Origin: Pseudomonas fluorescens
GTDB taxonomy: Bacteria > Pseudomonadota > Gammaproteobacteria > Pseudomonadales > Pseudomonadaceae
Direction of reading: 5' to 3'
DNA length: 64,000 nucleotides
NCBI RefSeq assembly: GCF_902497875.1
Contig: NZ_CABVHY010000007.1
Span: forward strand, 62,001-126,000
Part shown: piece by piece, positions 37,455 to 46,308 of the stretch
How the letters are laid out: every line of letters begins with the position of its first letter
Position numbering within the stretch: position 1 is the first letter of the stretch
Notes under the pieces: generated by a model
The model's database searches: none
What the model saw: the letters and a program-made list of their open reading frames with translations, nothing else
Told to the model about the DNA's origin: nothing
Made by a program: the position numbers and the translations under genes

Positions 37455-38414
37455 CTATTGCCTGAACAACGCCTTCTGCCCCTCGGGCGATTTGAACATC
37501 CCGTCCCCGTCATGCCCGACACCGGGCACTTCAATCAGCTGCTGATTGAGCCCTTGAGGGTGGCGCCGCTTCAGATAGTTAAAATAATTGTGCCCGCGGA
37601 TCAACCGATTCGCGCCCTGGGCTTGCGCCTCACAACTTTTATCCAGCGCCGTTTGATTCGGGTCGTTGTCCTGCTGCCCGAGTAAATAACTGATGTCACG
37701 TTTGACGTAGATTTCCTCCAGTTGTGCGGGTGTTTGCCCGCCGGCATAGGCGGGCAAGTCCTTCAGCCCGTACTTCCAGCGATTGAAGGCCGGACAACCA
37801 GCGTGACTGAAGGCCACCGGCCGTTGCTCATTGAAATAGGCGTACGACGAGGGGTTGGCGATCACGTAGCGCACCTGTACGCCGGCCGTCTTGAGGGCTG
37901 GCTGATCCTGACTCAACAACGCATAACGCTGGACCACCTGCGCGCCACCGGAGTGACCGGCGATGACGACTTCCTTCACGTCCGGAAACTGTTGGTGATC
38001 ACCCAGTCGGGCGACGATTTCGTCGATAACACTGTAGGAACTCAGAGGATCCTGACCTGTGGATAAGCCGCCGGCCATCCAGTCATTGCCCTGCCAGCGC
38101 AATACGCTGTCCGGCAGTTGATGGCCAGCGATATCGGTTTCATTGAGAAATTGCGGGGCGACCACCAGAGTGGTCATGTTTTGCCCGGCCTTATCGACGG
38201 CTTGTTCAGCGCTCTGGCGGTGGATTTCAGCATTGCGTGAACGACCATGAATGACGATCAGCACACGCTCGATTTTAGTCGGCGCGGGGCCTACGCTCAC
38301 CGCCATCTCGCCGCCTTTCACCTGCAAGCGCCCGGAGCTGATCGCCTTCACCCCTTGCTCGTCAGCCTGGGTGCTGGCGCAGATGATCAGTAGGGCCAGC
38401 AGCCACGTACGCAT
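37455..38414 (-). CDS. Exported alpha/beta hydrolase
   Basis: A 319-residue protein with a signal peptide (MRTWLLALLIICASTQA) and an alpha/beta hydrolase fold. The nucleophile elbow is GHSGGAQ (about residue 148) and a candidate catalytic histidine lies in VPGVGHDGDGM near the C-terminus; the HGRSRNAEIHRQ segment provides the oxyanion region. The start codon overlaps the stop of the metallopeptidase gene by one base (TAATG), which implies coupled translation. Esterase or lipase activity is inferred from the fold; the substrate is unknown. Confidence 0.85.
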   Translation of the reverse strand: MRTWLLALLIICASTQADEQGVKAISSGRLQVKGGEMAVSVGPAPTKIERVLIVIHGRSRNAEIHRQSAEQAVDKAGQNMTTLVVAPQFLNETDIAGHQLPDSVLRWQGNDWMAGGLSTGQDPLSSYSVIDEIVARLGDHQQFPDVKEVVIAGHSGGAQVVQRYALLSQDQPALKTAGVQVRYVIANPSSYAYFNEQRPVAFSHAGCPAFNRWKYGLKDLPAYAGGQTPAQLEEIYVKRDISYLLGQQDNDPNQTALDKSCEAQAQGANRLIRGHNYFNYLKRRHPQGLNQQLIEVPGVGHDGDGMFKSPEGQKALFRQ

Positions 38415-39307
38415 TACAGGTTTTTCGCGGCAAAGGTGTCGCATTGGCTGACCTGACCTTGGGCAAAGCCGGTCTTGAACCAGCGAACCCGTTGCACTGA
38501 GGAACCATGGGTGAATGAGTCCGGCACCACGCGGCCCTGACCCTGCTGTTGCAAGCGGTCATCACCGATGGCATTGGCCGCGTTCAGGGCTTCTTCGATG
38601 TCTCCCGGCTCCAGCCAGTTCAAGCGTTTCTGCGCATTGTTGGCCCAGACACCCGCCAGGCAGTCGGCCTGCAGTTCCTGACGCACCAGCAAACCGCCGT
38701 CGCCTTCCATGCGCTGGCCCTGTTGCCGGGCAGTCTGAATTTTCGCGGAAACCCCGAGCAGGGTTTGTACGTGATGGCCGATTTCGTGGGCGATCACGTA
38801 GGCTTGAGCAAAGTCGCCGGCAGCAGAGAAACGCTGGGACATTTCGCGGAAGAAGCTCATGTCCAGATAAACCTTCTGGTCCGCCGGGCAATAGAAAGGG
38901 CCGGTGGCGGAGGTGGCAAAACCGCAGGCAGAGTTCACCCCGTTGCTGAACAGGATCAGCGTCGGGTTCTTATAGTTGCGCCCGGCCTGCTGGAAAATCT
39001 GACCCCAGGTGTCCTCGGTGTCGCCCAGGATGGAGCGAACGAATTCCGCCTGCTCATCGTTGGCCGGTGGAGCCTTGCGAGTTTGTTGAGTGGCCGGTGC
39101 CGATTGTTCGGTCATCTGCCCGGTGAGTTCCCCGATAATCTGCATCGGGTCCTGGCCGGTCAGCCAGCCAATGCCGACGATCAGCACAATGGCTGTCAGG
39201 CTAAGACCCTTTCCACCACCGAAACGCATCCCACCGCCGCCAACGCCAGTATCGTCACCGCGAGCATCCACCACGTTGTCACTGCGTCGGCCTTTTTTCC
39301 ATAGCAT
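38414..39307 (-). CDS. YpfJ-like neutral zinc metallopeptidase
   Basis: A 297-residue membrane-anchored metalloprotease of the YpfJ family. A glycine-rich cytoplasmic head (GVGGGGMRFGGGKG) and one transmembrane segment (LSLTAIVLIVGIGWL) precede a domain with HEIGHHVQ (about residues 178-185) and the third ligand in RQELQADCLAGVWA. Such proteins are often annotated as neutral zinc metallopeptidases of unknown substrate. It is translationally coupled to the downstream hydrolase. Confidence 0.92.
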   Translation of the reverse strand: MLWKKGRRSDNVVDARGDDTGVGGGGMRFGGGKGLSLTAIVLIVGIGWLTGQDPMQIIGELTGQMTEQSAPATQQTRKAPPANDEQAEFVRSILGDTEDTWGQIFQQAGRNYKNPTLILFSNGVNSACGFATSATGPFYCPADQKVYLDMSFFREMSQRFSAAGDFAQAYVIAHEIGHHVQTLLGVSAKIQTARQQGQRMEGDGGLLVRQELQADCLAGVWANNAQKRLNWLEPGDIEEALNAANAIGDDRLQQQGQGRVVPDSFTHGSSVQRVRWFKTGFAQGQVSQCDTFAAKNL

Positions 39308-39480
39308 GTGGGAATCCTCTACTTAAGCTTGGTGATGAGTGTTGCTGGTGAGTGGGACTGGCGCCAGTCCGGTCGTCCGGCATTTGTCTTGCACCTTAGC
39401 ATTCACGGCACTGATTTCTTCGTGGCCGGAAAATATCCAGAACTCCATAGAACATGGAAATCCCATCTAATTCCGTCTGG

Positions 39481-39525
39481 CGATGGTTTTATGCTGTTTT
39501 CCAAACAGCACTTCGAAAACCATCG
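39481..39525. promoter_or_regulatory. Nested inverted repeat upstream of the IclR gene
   Basis: CGATGGTTTT (39481-39490) and AAAACCATCG (39516-39525) pair perfectly, and inside them CTGTTT and AAACAG pair again. The dyad lies just upstream of the probable -35/-10 region, where a regulator binding site or cruciform is plausible. Confidence 0.5.
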
Positions 39526-39537
39526 AATGATTGTGGT

Positions 39538-39565
39538 TTTGTGGAACTTGATTTCAAAATATAAT
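39538..39565 (+). promoter_or_regulatory. Probable promoter of the IclR gene
   Basis: A consensus -10 TATAAT (39560-39565) lies 16 bases after TTTGTG (39538-39543), about 30 bases before the start codon. The -10 match is perfect and the -35 match is weak. Confidence 0.55.
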
Positions 39566-39596
39566 CTGAACAGCACATTCCTCTGGACCTTCACCC

Positions 39597-40373
39597 ATGG
39601 CTGGCAGTCAAATCGAACGCGTTTTCAGCGTTCTGGAAAGTCTCACCAGTGATCCGCGGGGTCTCCCGATGCAGACACTGGCGGAGCAACTGGACATCCC
39701 GAAAAGCGCTACCCACCGGCTGCTCGCCGAGCTGATTCGCCTGGGTTACGTACGGCAGAATCCAGACAATCTGCGTTATCACCTGTCGACCAAACTGGTC
39801 GCCATGGGCTTTCGTTACCTGTCCAGCAGCGGGGCCGATATCGTTCAGCCGGTGCTTGATCGCCTGGCTCAGGAAACGGGTGAATTGGTGCGTCTGGGGG
39901 TCATCGAGGGCGATCGCCAGACCTGGATCGCCAAGTCCCAGGGAGCTCGTTCCGGCCTGCGTTACGACCCGGACATGGGCCGCGATGCGCCACTGTTCTA
40001 TACCGCTTCCGGACATGCCTGGCTGGCGTGCCTGAGCGATGCCGAAGCTCTATCGCTGGTTGAACGGCAGGCCACGGACGTGCCGTTGGAGCGGGGCCCG
40101 AATGCGCCACGTTCCAATATCGAGTTGCTCGAGCGTTTGCGTCTGGCCCGCGAGCACGGCTATGCCTGGGTCGAAGAGAGTTCGGCAGTCGGCACCTCGG
40201 CCCTTGCCGCGGTGGTGCGTCATCCGCTGGATGGGCGGGTCATCGGAGTGCTCAGCGTTGCCGGGCCGAGTGCGCGAATGCCCCAGGCACGACTGCACGA
40301 GCTGGCGCCGCTGCTGCTGAAGTTTGCAGACGAGTTGTCGGCGGCGAGCCAGGCGTCGGAGTTGTTTAGTTGA
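39597..40373 (+). CDS. IclR family transcriptional regulator
   Basis: A 258-residue IclR regulator with an N-terminal winged helix (IERVFSVLESLTSDPRGLPM, LAEQLDIPKSATHRLLAELI) and an effector-binding domain (IAKSQGARSGLRYDPDMGRD, PLFYTASGHAWLA). Members respond to small aromatic or carboxylic acids. It precedes a DMT transporter in the same direction, and palindromes containing GAAC/GTTC lie between them. A perfect inverted repeat upstream could serve autoregulation. The effector is unknown. Confidence 0.92.
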   Translation: MAGSQIERVFSVLESLTSDPRGLPMQTLAEQLDIPKSATHRLLAELIRLGYVRQNPDNLRYHLSTKLVAMGFRYLSSSGADIVQPVLDRLAQETGELVRLGVIEGDRQTWIAKSQGARSGLRYDPDMGRDAPLFYTASGHAWLACLSDAEALSLVERQATDVPLERGPNAPRSNIELLERLRLAREHGYAWVEESSAVGTSALAAVVRHPLDGRVIGVLSVAGPSARMPQARLHELAPLLLKFADELSAASQASELFS

Positions 40374-40407
40374 GTTTTTCGGTTGATCTAAATGTAAGCA
40401 TGGCGTC

Positions 40408-40481
40408 GAACGTTCCATAATTCGTTCGTCATTCGCACAACATTGTGTCTGCCTCTTGATTGAAAGTGGAACTGAGTTCTA
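40408..40481. promoter_or_regulatory. GAAC/GTTC palindromes between the IclR gene and its neighbour, candidate operators
   Basis: GAACGTTC (40408-40415) is a perfect palindrome, and TGGAACTGAGTTCTA (40467-40481) has GAAC-TGA-GTTC at its core. IclR-family operators often consist of GGAAC-type half-sites, so these may control the downstream transporter. Binding is inference. Confidence 0.4.
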
Positions 40482-40551
40482 AATAATCAAAATTCACTTC
40501 ATTGCCGACGAAGGGGTTTATGCCCTTGATGCATGACTCAAGAGAGCCCTC

Positions 40552-41430
40552 ATGACCCTCAGCACTCCCCTTTCCGGTGTCAATCAGCCCCTCAAGGGCA
40601 TTCTGTTGGTTGTGGTGGCGACTTTTTTATTTTCCAGCCATGACGCCTTGTCGAAATACCTCTCTGGTTTTTACCCGGTGGTGATGGTGGTCTGGGCTCG
40701 GTATCTGGTTCACACCTTGCTGATGGCCGGGATTTTCCTGCCGCAATCGGGTTTACGGGTATTGCGCAGCAAACGCCCGTTGTTGCAGTTTTTACGGGCG
40801 CTGTGCTTGCTCAGCACCAGCCTGTTGTTCACCACCGGCCTGTTGTTCATCCCGCTGGCCGAAGCGACGGCGGTGAATTTTCTTGCGCCGGTATTGGTCA
40901 CGGCGCTGTCGGTGCCGCTGCTTGGTGAGCACGTTACCCGCGGCCAATGGCTGGCGGTGATCTGCGGTTTCATCGGGGTGTTGATCATTGTTCATCCCGG
41001 CGGCGAGTTGTTCACGCCGGCGGTGCTGTTGCCATTCTGCTCGGCGCTGTTTTTCTGCTTCTATCAATTGCTCACGCGCAAGCTCAGTGAGCTCGACAGC
41101 CCGACTACCAGCAACTTTTTTGCCGGCCTGTGCAACACCCTGGTGATGAGTGCCTTGGTGCCGTTCTTCTGGCAAGCGCCGGGCGTTGGCGATGGCTTGC
41201 TGATGGTCGCGCTGGGGGCTTTTGGCATGACGGCGCATCTGTTCCTGACCCAAGCATTCCGCCACGCGGCACCGGCATTGCTGGCACCCTTTGGTTATTG
41301 CCAGATTGTCTTCGCCGGTCTGCTTGGCTGGCTGCTGTTTTCCCACACACCGAGCCTGACAACCGTGTTTGGCATCGGGGTGATTTGTCTCAGCGGGCTG
41401 GCGGCGGTCTGGCAACAGCGGCGCCAGTGA
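40552..41430 (+). CDS. DMT-superfamily (EamA) transporter
   Basis: A 292-residue inner-membrane protein with ten helices in two EamA repeats (FLFSSHDALSKYLSGFYPVV at the start; GMTAHLFLTQAFRHAAPALL in the second half). Substrate unknown; exporters of this group move small metabolites. The upstream IclR regulator and the palindromes in the 178-base gap suggest local control. It is convergent with the MFS transporter of the quinate cluster. Confidence 0.88.
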   Translation: MTLSTPLSGVNQPLKGILLVVVATFLFSSHDALSKYLSGFYPVVMVVWARYLVHTLLMAGIFLPQSGLRVLRSKRPLLQFLRALCLLSTSLLFTTGLLFIPLAEATAVNFLAPVLVTALSVPLLGEHVTRGQWLAVICGFIGVLIIVHPGGELFTPAVLLPFCSALFFCFYQLLTRKLSELDSPTTSNFFAGLCNTLVMSALVPFFWQAPGVGDGLLMVALGAFGMTAHLFLTQAFRHAAPALLAPFGYCQIVFAGLLGWLLFSHTPSLTTVFGIGVICLSGLAAVWQQRRQ

Positions 41431-41487
41431 TGAATCAACGCCGCAGAGATGCGCAGGCCTGGAACCAGGCCTGCGGGAGAGGCTGGA

Positions 41488-42834
41488 TCAGTCTTCGATT
41501 GTCGGGATCTTGCGCGGCGCCATGAAGTACATCCAGATCAGCGCGATGAAATACATCGCCGGAATCATGGTGAACAGCACGGTGTAGTTGTTGTTGGTGA
41601 TGGTCAGGATATGGCCGACCAACTGGGTCATGAACATCCCGCCGATGGCTGCGCACATGCCGCCGAAGCCGAACACCGTGCTCATCATGTGTTTGGGCGT
41701 GTAATCCATCACCAGGCTCCAGATGTTCGCGGTCCAGGCCTGGTGTGCACCGATGGCCAGGGAGATGGCGAACACCGCGACCCACAGATTGCTCGAACCT
41801 GCCGCCATGACAACGCCGATGATGCAGCAGGCGAACAGCAGCATCGACATCAGCCGTGCCTTGATCGGGTTGATTCCACGACCGATCAGGAACGAGGACA
41901 GAATGCCGCCGCCGACGCTGCCGAAGTCGGCGGTCAGGTAAATGATGATCAGCGGGATACCCATTTGGGTCACGTTGATGCCCAGGTTGTATTGCTGGTT
42001 CAGAAAGGGCGGCAGCCAGTACAGGTAGAACCAGAACACCGGCGCGGTGAGCGAGTAGGCCAGGGCGAAGGCCCAGGTGCCACGCATACGCAGGATCCGC
42101 GAGAAGGGCACGCGGGTTGGTTCCGGTTCGACTTCCTGCTGGATATAGTCCAGTTCGGATTGTTTGACCGAAGGGTGATCTTCCGGGTTGAAGTATTTCA
42201 GACCCCAGAAAACCAGCCAGATCCCGCCCAGCGCCGACATGCAGAGGAACGCCGCCTGCCAGCCCCAAACGTGGAGGATCAGCGGTAGCAGCATGGGGGT
42301 GAACATCGCCCCGACGTTGGTCCCCGCATTGAAGATACCGGTGGCCACGGCGCGCTCACCGGCGGGAAACCACAACCGGGTGGTTTTTACGCAGGCCGGA
42401 TAGTTGGCCGCTTCGGTCAGGCCGAGGATGAATCGGCAGACCATAAAGCCGACCGCGGAAGTCGCCAGGCCGTGAGCACCGGTCGCCAGGCTCCAGAGCA
42501 GCACCGCGCAGAAAAATACCCGTTTGACGCCAACCCGGTCGATCAGTCGCCCCTGCAGCACGAAACCGATGGCGTAGCCGACCTGGAACCAGAAGTTGAT
42601 GTTGGCGTAGTCCATCGCCGTCCAGCTCATTTCCTTGGCGAGGATGGGTTGCATCACACCCAGTGCGGCGCGGTCGATGTAGTTCAGTGTGGTGGCAAAA
42701 AACACCAGTGCCAGCATGCCCCAACGGGTCTTGCCGACGGCCATTGCCGAGCGAATCTTGTCACCTACGCCGCCGGACGCGGCACCCAGGCCAGAGGCCA
42801 TGCGTGAGCTTTGAGTAGGAATCATATGGGCCAT
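41488..42834 (-). CDS. MFS transporter (anion:cation symporter family), probably quinate/shikimate uptake
   Basis: A 448-residue MFS permease with twelve predicted helices. It fits the ACS family, which includes phthalate, hexuronate and aromatic-acid permeases (LNYIDRAALGVMQPILAKEM, GRLIDRVGVKRVFF, AANYPACVKTTRLWFPAGER). Import of quinate or shikimate is inferred from the divergent quiC and the shared operator far upstream. ATGs at 42834 and 42825 are both possible starts. Confidence 0.85.
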   Translation of the reverse strand: MAHMIPTQSSRMASGLGAASGGVGDKIRSAMAVGKTRWGMLALVFFATTLNYIDRAALGVMQPILAKEMSWTAMDYANINFWFQVGYAIGFVLQGRLIDRVGVKRVFFCAVLLWSLATGAHGLATSAVGFMVCRFILGLTEAANYPACVKTTRLWFPAGERAVATGIFNAGTNVGAMFTPMLLPLILHVWGWQAAFLCMSALGGIWLVFWGLKYFNPEDHPSVKQSELDYIQQEVEPEPTRVPFSRILRMRGTWAFALAYSLTAPVFWFYLYWLPPFLNQQYNLGINVTQMGIPLIIIYLTADFGSVGGGILSSFLIGRGINPIKARLMSMLLFACCIIGVVMAAGSSNLWVAVFAISLAIGAHQAWTANIWSLVMDYTPKHMMSTVFGFGGMCAAIGGMFMTQLVGHILTITNNNYTVLFTMIPAMYFIALIWMYFMAPRKIPTIED

Positions 42835-43264
42835 CCGTTCAATGACTGACGAGCGATGCTCGTCGGGACTTCAAGGGCGCGTGATCAATCGTCAGGGGGC
42901 GTGGGCTTGCCCGGAGTCAAACCAATGATTGATCGGCTGAGTGTTCTCGTCGACTCAAGCCTGGGCTGAGCGGACGAAAGCGGTTTATTCAGCGAGCAGG
43001 TACGGTTCAGCCCAAGGCACTTGAAGCGTCCGGAAGCGGGGAGCGAGTGGGCGCAAGGCAAGGCGCAGAGTCGGTAGAGCGCAAGAGCAAGACGTTGAAT
43101 GTGAGCATAGGGGTGTACCCGATTTTTGAAATTTTTATGGTCTGTTCTGGGTCTTTGGTCACTGAACCCCGCTTTTGCCAGCGGGCTCAATGTGCTGTCG
43201 ATGGTGCGCAGTGAGCGAAAAATCGTCAATTCGTCAACGGCCATTCTGTTCGATAATCGCCCAT
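42835..43264. other. Long untranslated stretch ahead of the MFS gene
   Basis: About 430 bases without a supported gene separate the MFS start from the shared operator. A minus-strand frame of 119 codons (42885-43244) has an unlikely composition and no family resemblance. If the MFS gene is transcribed from the operator region, its message has an unusually long leader. Confidence 0.4.
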
Positions 43265-43284
43265 AAAACTAACTAGTTCGTACA
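43265..43284. promoter_or_regulatory. Candidate operator of the quinate cluster, copy 1
   Basis: Read on the minus strand the site is TGTACGAACTAGTTAGTTTT. It matches the copy at 47668-47687 at 17 of 20 positions and has the palindromic core AACTAGTT. It lies in the divergent gap between the MFS gene and quiC. Confidence 0.6.
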
Positions 43285-43337
43285 CTTTGAATTGCCGTAT
43301 GGACGGGCCGGCTCAATAATTCACAGCGCTAACTCCG

Positions 43338-43471
43338 TAGCAGCTGCCGAAGGCTGCGTTCGGCCGCGAAGCGGTCGCAATCAAGCTGACTCGGTGTGTC
43401 AGATGAATCGCGGTCGTCCATTTTACGACCGCTACGCGGCCGAACACAGGCTTCGCCAGCTGCTACGAGTT
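43338..43471. repeat. Diverged REPIN element upstream of quiC
   Basis: GTAGCAGCTGCCGAAGGCTG (left) and CAGGCTTCGCCAGCTGCTAC (right) form the outer arms, with the inner arms CGGCCGCGAAGCGGTCGCAA and ACGACCGCTACGCGGCCG. It ends about 29 bases before the quiC start, so it would be part of the quiC leader if transcription starts at the operator. Confidence 0.7.
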
Positions 43472-43499
43472 CTGTGCACATAACATCGGGAGTTGAAAC

Positions 43500-45410
43500 A
43501 TGCAGCGTTCCATTGCCACCGTTTCCTTGAGCGGCACCCTGCCGGAAAAGCTTGAAGCCATTGCCGCCGCCGGTTTCGACGGGGTGGAGATTTTCGAGAA
43601 TGATCTTCTCTATTACGACGGCAGCCCGCGGGAAATCAGGCAGATGTGCGCGGACCTGGGTATCGCCATCACGCTGTTTCAACCGTTCCGCGATTTTGAA
43701 GGCTGCCGACGCGAGCGCTTGCCACGCAATCTCGAACGGGCCGAGCGCAAGTTCGACCTGATGCAGGAGTTGGGCACCGACCTGGTGCTGGTGTGCAGCA
43801 ACGCCTCGGCAGACAGTGTCGGTGATGAGCAGATCCTGATCGATGACTTGCGGCTGCTGGCCGAGCGCGCCGGCGCTCGTGGCTTGCGCATCGGTTATGA
43901 AGCCTTGGCCTGGGGCCGGCATGTGAACACTTATCAACAGGTCTGGAACATTGTTCGCCAGGCCGATCACCCGAGCCTTGGGGTGTTGTTGGACAGTTTT
44001 CATACCTTGTCGCTCAAGGGCGACCCGAGTGTCATTGCCGAGATTCCCGGCGACAAAATCTTCTTCGTGCAAATGGCCGATGCGCCGATTCTGGCCATGG
44101 ACGTTCTAGAGTGGAGCCGGCATTTCCGCTGTTTCCCGGGACAAGGCGAGTTTGACTTGCCAGGTTTCCTCGCGCCGATCATCAAGAGCGGCTACAGCGG
44201 GCCGTTGTCGCTGGAAATCTTCAATGACGGTTTCCGCGCCGCGCCGCCTCGGGCCAATGCCGCCGATGGTCTGCGTTCGCTGCTCTATCTGGAAGAAAAG
44301 ACTCGCGAGCGTCTGCAACAAGAAGCCGTGCCGCTGGCCAATCTCGATACGCTGTTCGCTACGCCTGCGGCCAGCGAGTACGACGGTATCGAGTTTCTTG
44401 AGTTTGCGGTGGATGAAAGCCTCGGCGCCAAGCTGTCCCATTGGCTGGAACGGCTGGGCTTCGTCAAGGCCGGCCAGCATCGCTCCAAGAGTGTCAGTCT
44501 GTTGCGTCAGGGTGATATCAACCTGATCCTCAACTCCGAACCCTATTCCTTTGCCCACAGTTTTTTCGAAGCCCACGGTCCGTCGCTGTGCGCCACCGCG
44601 ATCCGGGTCAAGGACAGCGCCAGCGCGCTGGCCCGGGCAGTGGCTTATAAAGGTCAGCCTTATCGCGGCCTGGTCGGGCCAAACGAGCTTGAGCTGGCGG
44701 CGGTGCGGGCACCGGATGGCAGCCTGATTTACCTGGTGGACCGGGACGCAGACGGGAAAACCCTCTATGACACTGACTTCAACCTGCAACCGGCGTCGAC
44801 CGCCAGCGGTGGCCTCAAGCGCATCGATCATATGGCCATGGCACTGCCGGCGGACAGTCTCGACAGCTGGGTGCTGTTCTACAAAAGCCTGCTGGATTTC
44901 GAAGCCGACGATGAAGTGGTGCTGCCGGATCCTTATGGCCTGGTGAAGAGCCGAGCACTGCGCAGCCGATGCAGCTCGATTCGTTTGCCGCTGAACATCT
45001 CCGAGAACCGCAACACGGCGATTTCTCACGCCCTGTCCAGTTATCGCGGTTCCGGGGTGCACCACATCGCCTTCGATTGTGAGGACATCTTCGTCGAAGT
45101 CAGGCGGGCCAAAGAAGCCGGTGTGCCACTGCTGGACATCCCGCTCAACTACTATGACGACCTCGCGGCACGCTTCGATTTCGACGACGAATTCCTCAGC
45201 GAACTGGCGTACTACAACGTGTTGTACGACCGCGACGCACAAGGTGGCGAGCTGTTCCACGTCTATACTGAACCCTTCGAAGGACGTTTCTTCTTCGAGA
45301 TTATCCAGCGCAAGAATGGCTATGCGGGGTATGGCGCGGCGAACGTAGCGGTGCGTCTGGCAGCGATGGCGAAGTCGCGTAGCGGGGGTGTGCGGCACGC
45401 CAAGTTGTAG
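43500..45410 (+). CDS. quiC: 3-dehydroshikimate dehydratase, QuiC-type (sugar-phosphate isomerase fused to HPPD-like domain)
   Basis: Converts 3-dehydroshikimate to protocatechuate, joining quinate and shikimate catabolism to the beta-ketoadipate route. The 636-residue protein is a fusion: an N-terminal AP-endonuclease-2-type TIM barrel (residues 1-270; GFDGVEIFENDLLYYDG, LLDSFHTLSLKGDP, FFVQMADAP, SLEIFNDGFR) and a C-terminal 4-hydroxyphenylpyruvate dioxygenase-like pair of VOC domains (from about 290; LKRIDHMAMALP, GVHHIAFDCEDIF, FFEIIQRKNGYAGYG). This layout is typical of Pseudomonas QuiC1. A TetR gene follows. Confidence 0.93.
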   Translation: MQRSIATVSLSGTLPEKLEAIAAAGFDGVEIFENDLLYYDGSPREIRQMCADLGIAITLFQPFRDFEGCRRERLPRNLERAERKFDLMQELGTDLVLVCSNASADSVGDEQILIDDLRLLAERAGARGLRIGYEALAWGRHVNTYQQVWNIVRQADHPSLGVLLDSFHTLSLKGDPSVIAEIPGDKIFFVQMADAPILAMDVLEWSRHFRCFPGQGEFDLPGFLAPIIKSGYSGPLSLEIFNDGFRAAPPRANAADGLRSLLYLEEKTRERLQQEAVPLANLDTLFATPAASEYDGIEFLEFAVDESLGAKLSHWLERLGFVKAGQHRSKSVSLLRQGDINLILNSEPYSFAHSFFEAHGPSLCATAIRVKDSASALARAVAYKGQPYRGLVGPNELELAAVRAPDGSLIYLVDRDADGKTLYDTDFNLQPASTASGGLKRIDHMAMALPADSLDSWVLFYKSLLDFEADDEVVLPDPYGLVKSRALRSRCSSIRLPLNISENRNTAISHALSSYRGSGVHHIAFDCEDIFVEVRRAKEAGVPLLDIPLNYYDDLAARFDFDDEFLSELAYYNVLYDRDAQGGELFHVYTEPFEGRFFFEIIQRKNGYAGYGAANVAVRLAAMAKSRSGGVRHAKL

Positions 45411-45520
45411 GGATTTCGTAATGGGATGGGGTAAACAGCCGCCTCCGTGCTTTCTTTCCCGGCGCGGTGCGGCTCATAATCGGCAGTCTGTGCAGTGGTG
45501 GCCGTGAGCCCGGAATGACA

Positions 45521-46192
45521 ATGACCTCAGAACTCTCTGTAGCGACCGACGAGCCTGTTCTCGCGCCGCGCAAGAGTCGCAAGAACAACCCGGAAAAGAC
45601 CCGCGAGAACATTCTTCAAGAAGCCATTGTCGAGTTCGTCCAGCAGGGGCTTTCGGGTGCTCGTGTTGATGCCATCGCCGAGCGAATCCACACCTCCAAG
45701 CGCATGATCTATTACTACTTCGGCAGTAAGGAACAGCTCTACGTCGAAGTGCTGGAAAAACTCTACGGTGATATCCGCAACACCGAGAGCCGTCTGCACC
45801 TGGCTGCGCTGGAGCCTCGCGAGGCCATTCGGCGGCTGGTGGAATTCACCTTCGATCACCACGACCACAATGTCGATTTCGTGCGTATCGTCAGCATCGA
45901 GAACATCCACAACGCCGAATTTGTGAAGCAGTCCGACGCGATCAAGGCGATGAACAACACCATCCTCCATGCGCTGGGTGAAATTCTGCACAAAGGAGTT
46001 GAGCAAGGGGTGTTCCGCAGCGGGCTTGAACCGCTGGACGTGCATTTGCTGATCAGTTCGTTCTGCTTCTACCGGGTCTCGAATCGCCATACCCTCGGCG
46101 AAATCTTTCAGATCGACCTGCCGGATGAAGCGATCAAACAGCGCCATCGCGAGATGATTTGCGAGGCGGTGTTGAGGTATCTACAGGCTTGA
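45521..46192 (+). CDS. TetR/AcrR family regulator, probable quinate-cluster regulator
   Basis: A 223-residue TetR-type regulator with the helix-turn-helix at about residues 25-70 (ENILQEAIVEFVQQGLSGAR, IHTSKRMIYYYFGSKEQLY) and a ligand-binding domain. It lies inside the quinate/shikimate cluster between quiC and aroE, so 3-dehydroshikimate, protocatechuate or quinate are plausible effectors. The shared palindrome with AACTAGTT core at both cluster ends is its likely target. Starts at 45515 or 45521 are equivalent; the second has slightly better spacing. Confidence 0.88.
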   Translation: MTSELSVATDEPVLAPRKSRKNNPEKTRENILQEAIVEFVQQGLSGARVDAIAERIHTSKRMIYYYFGSKEQLYVEVLEKLYGDIRNTESRLHLAALEPREAIRRLVEFTFDHHDHNVDFVRIVSIENIHNAEFVKQSDAIKAMNNTILHALGEILHKGVEQGVFRSGLEPLDVHLLISSFCFYRVSNRHTLGEIFQIDLPDEAIKQRHREMICEAVLRYLQA

Positions 46193-46213
46193 CGCTTCAA
46201 GTCGTGTGCTGCC

Positions 46214-46303
46214 AAAAGATCGCAGCCTTCGGCAGCTCCTACGGGCTGCGGAACGGCATGACACCCCGCCGTCTGTAAGAGCTGCCGATAGGCTGCGATC
46301 TTT
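46214..46303. repeat. REPIN element (AGATCGCAGCCTTCGGCAG variant)
   Basis: AAAAGATCGCAGCCTTCGGC and GCCGATAGGCTGCGATCTTT form the outer arms; AGCTCCTAC and TAAGAGCT are the inner ends. It separates the convergent TetR and aroE genes. Confidence 0.8.
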
Positions 46304-46308
46304 GCTTT

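Noticed and set aside
42885..43244. A 119-codon minus-strand frame upstream of the MFS gene
   Set aside because: No family resemblance, unlikely residue composition and no ribosome binding site; kept as a non-coding region.
44106..45398. A 430-codon open frame opposite quiC
   Set aside because: Shadow of quiC; composition and lack of motifs speak against a real gene.
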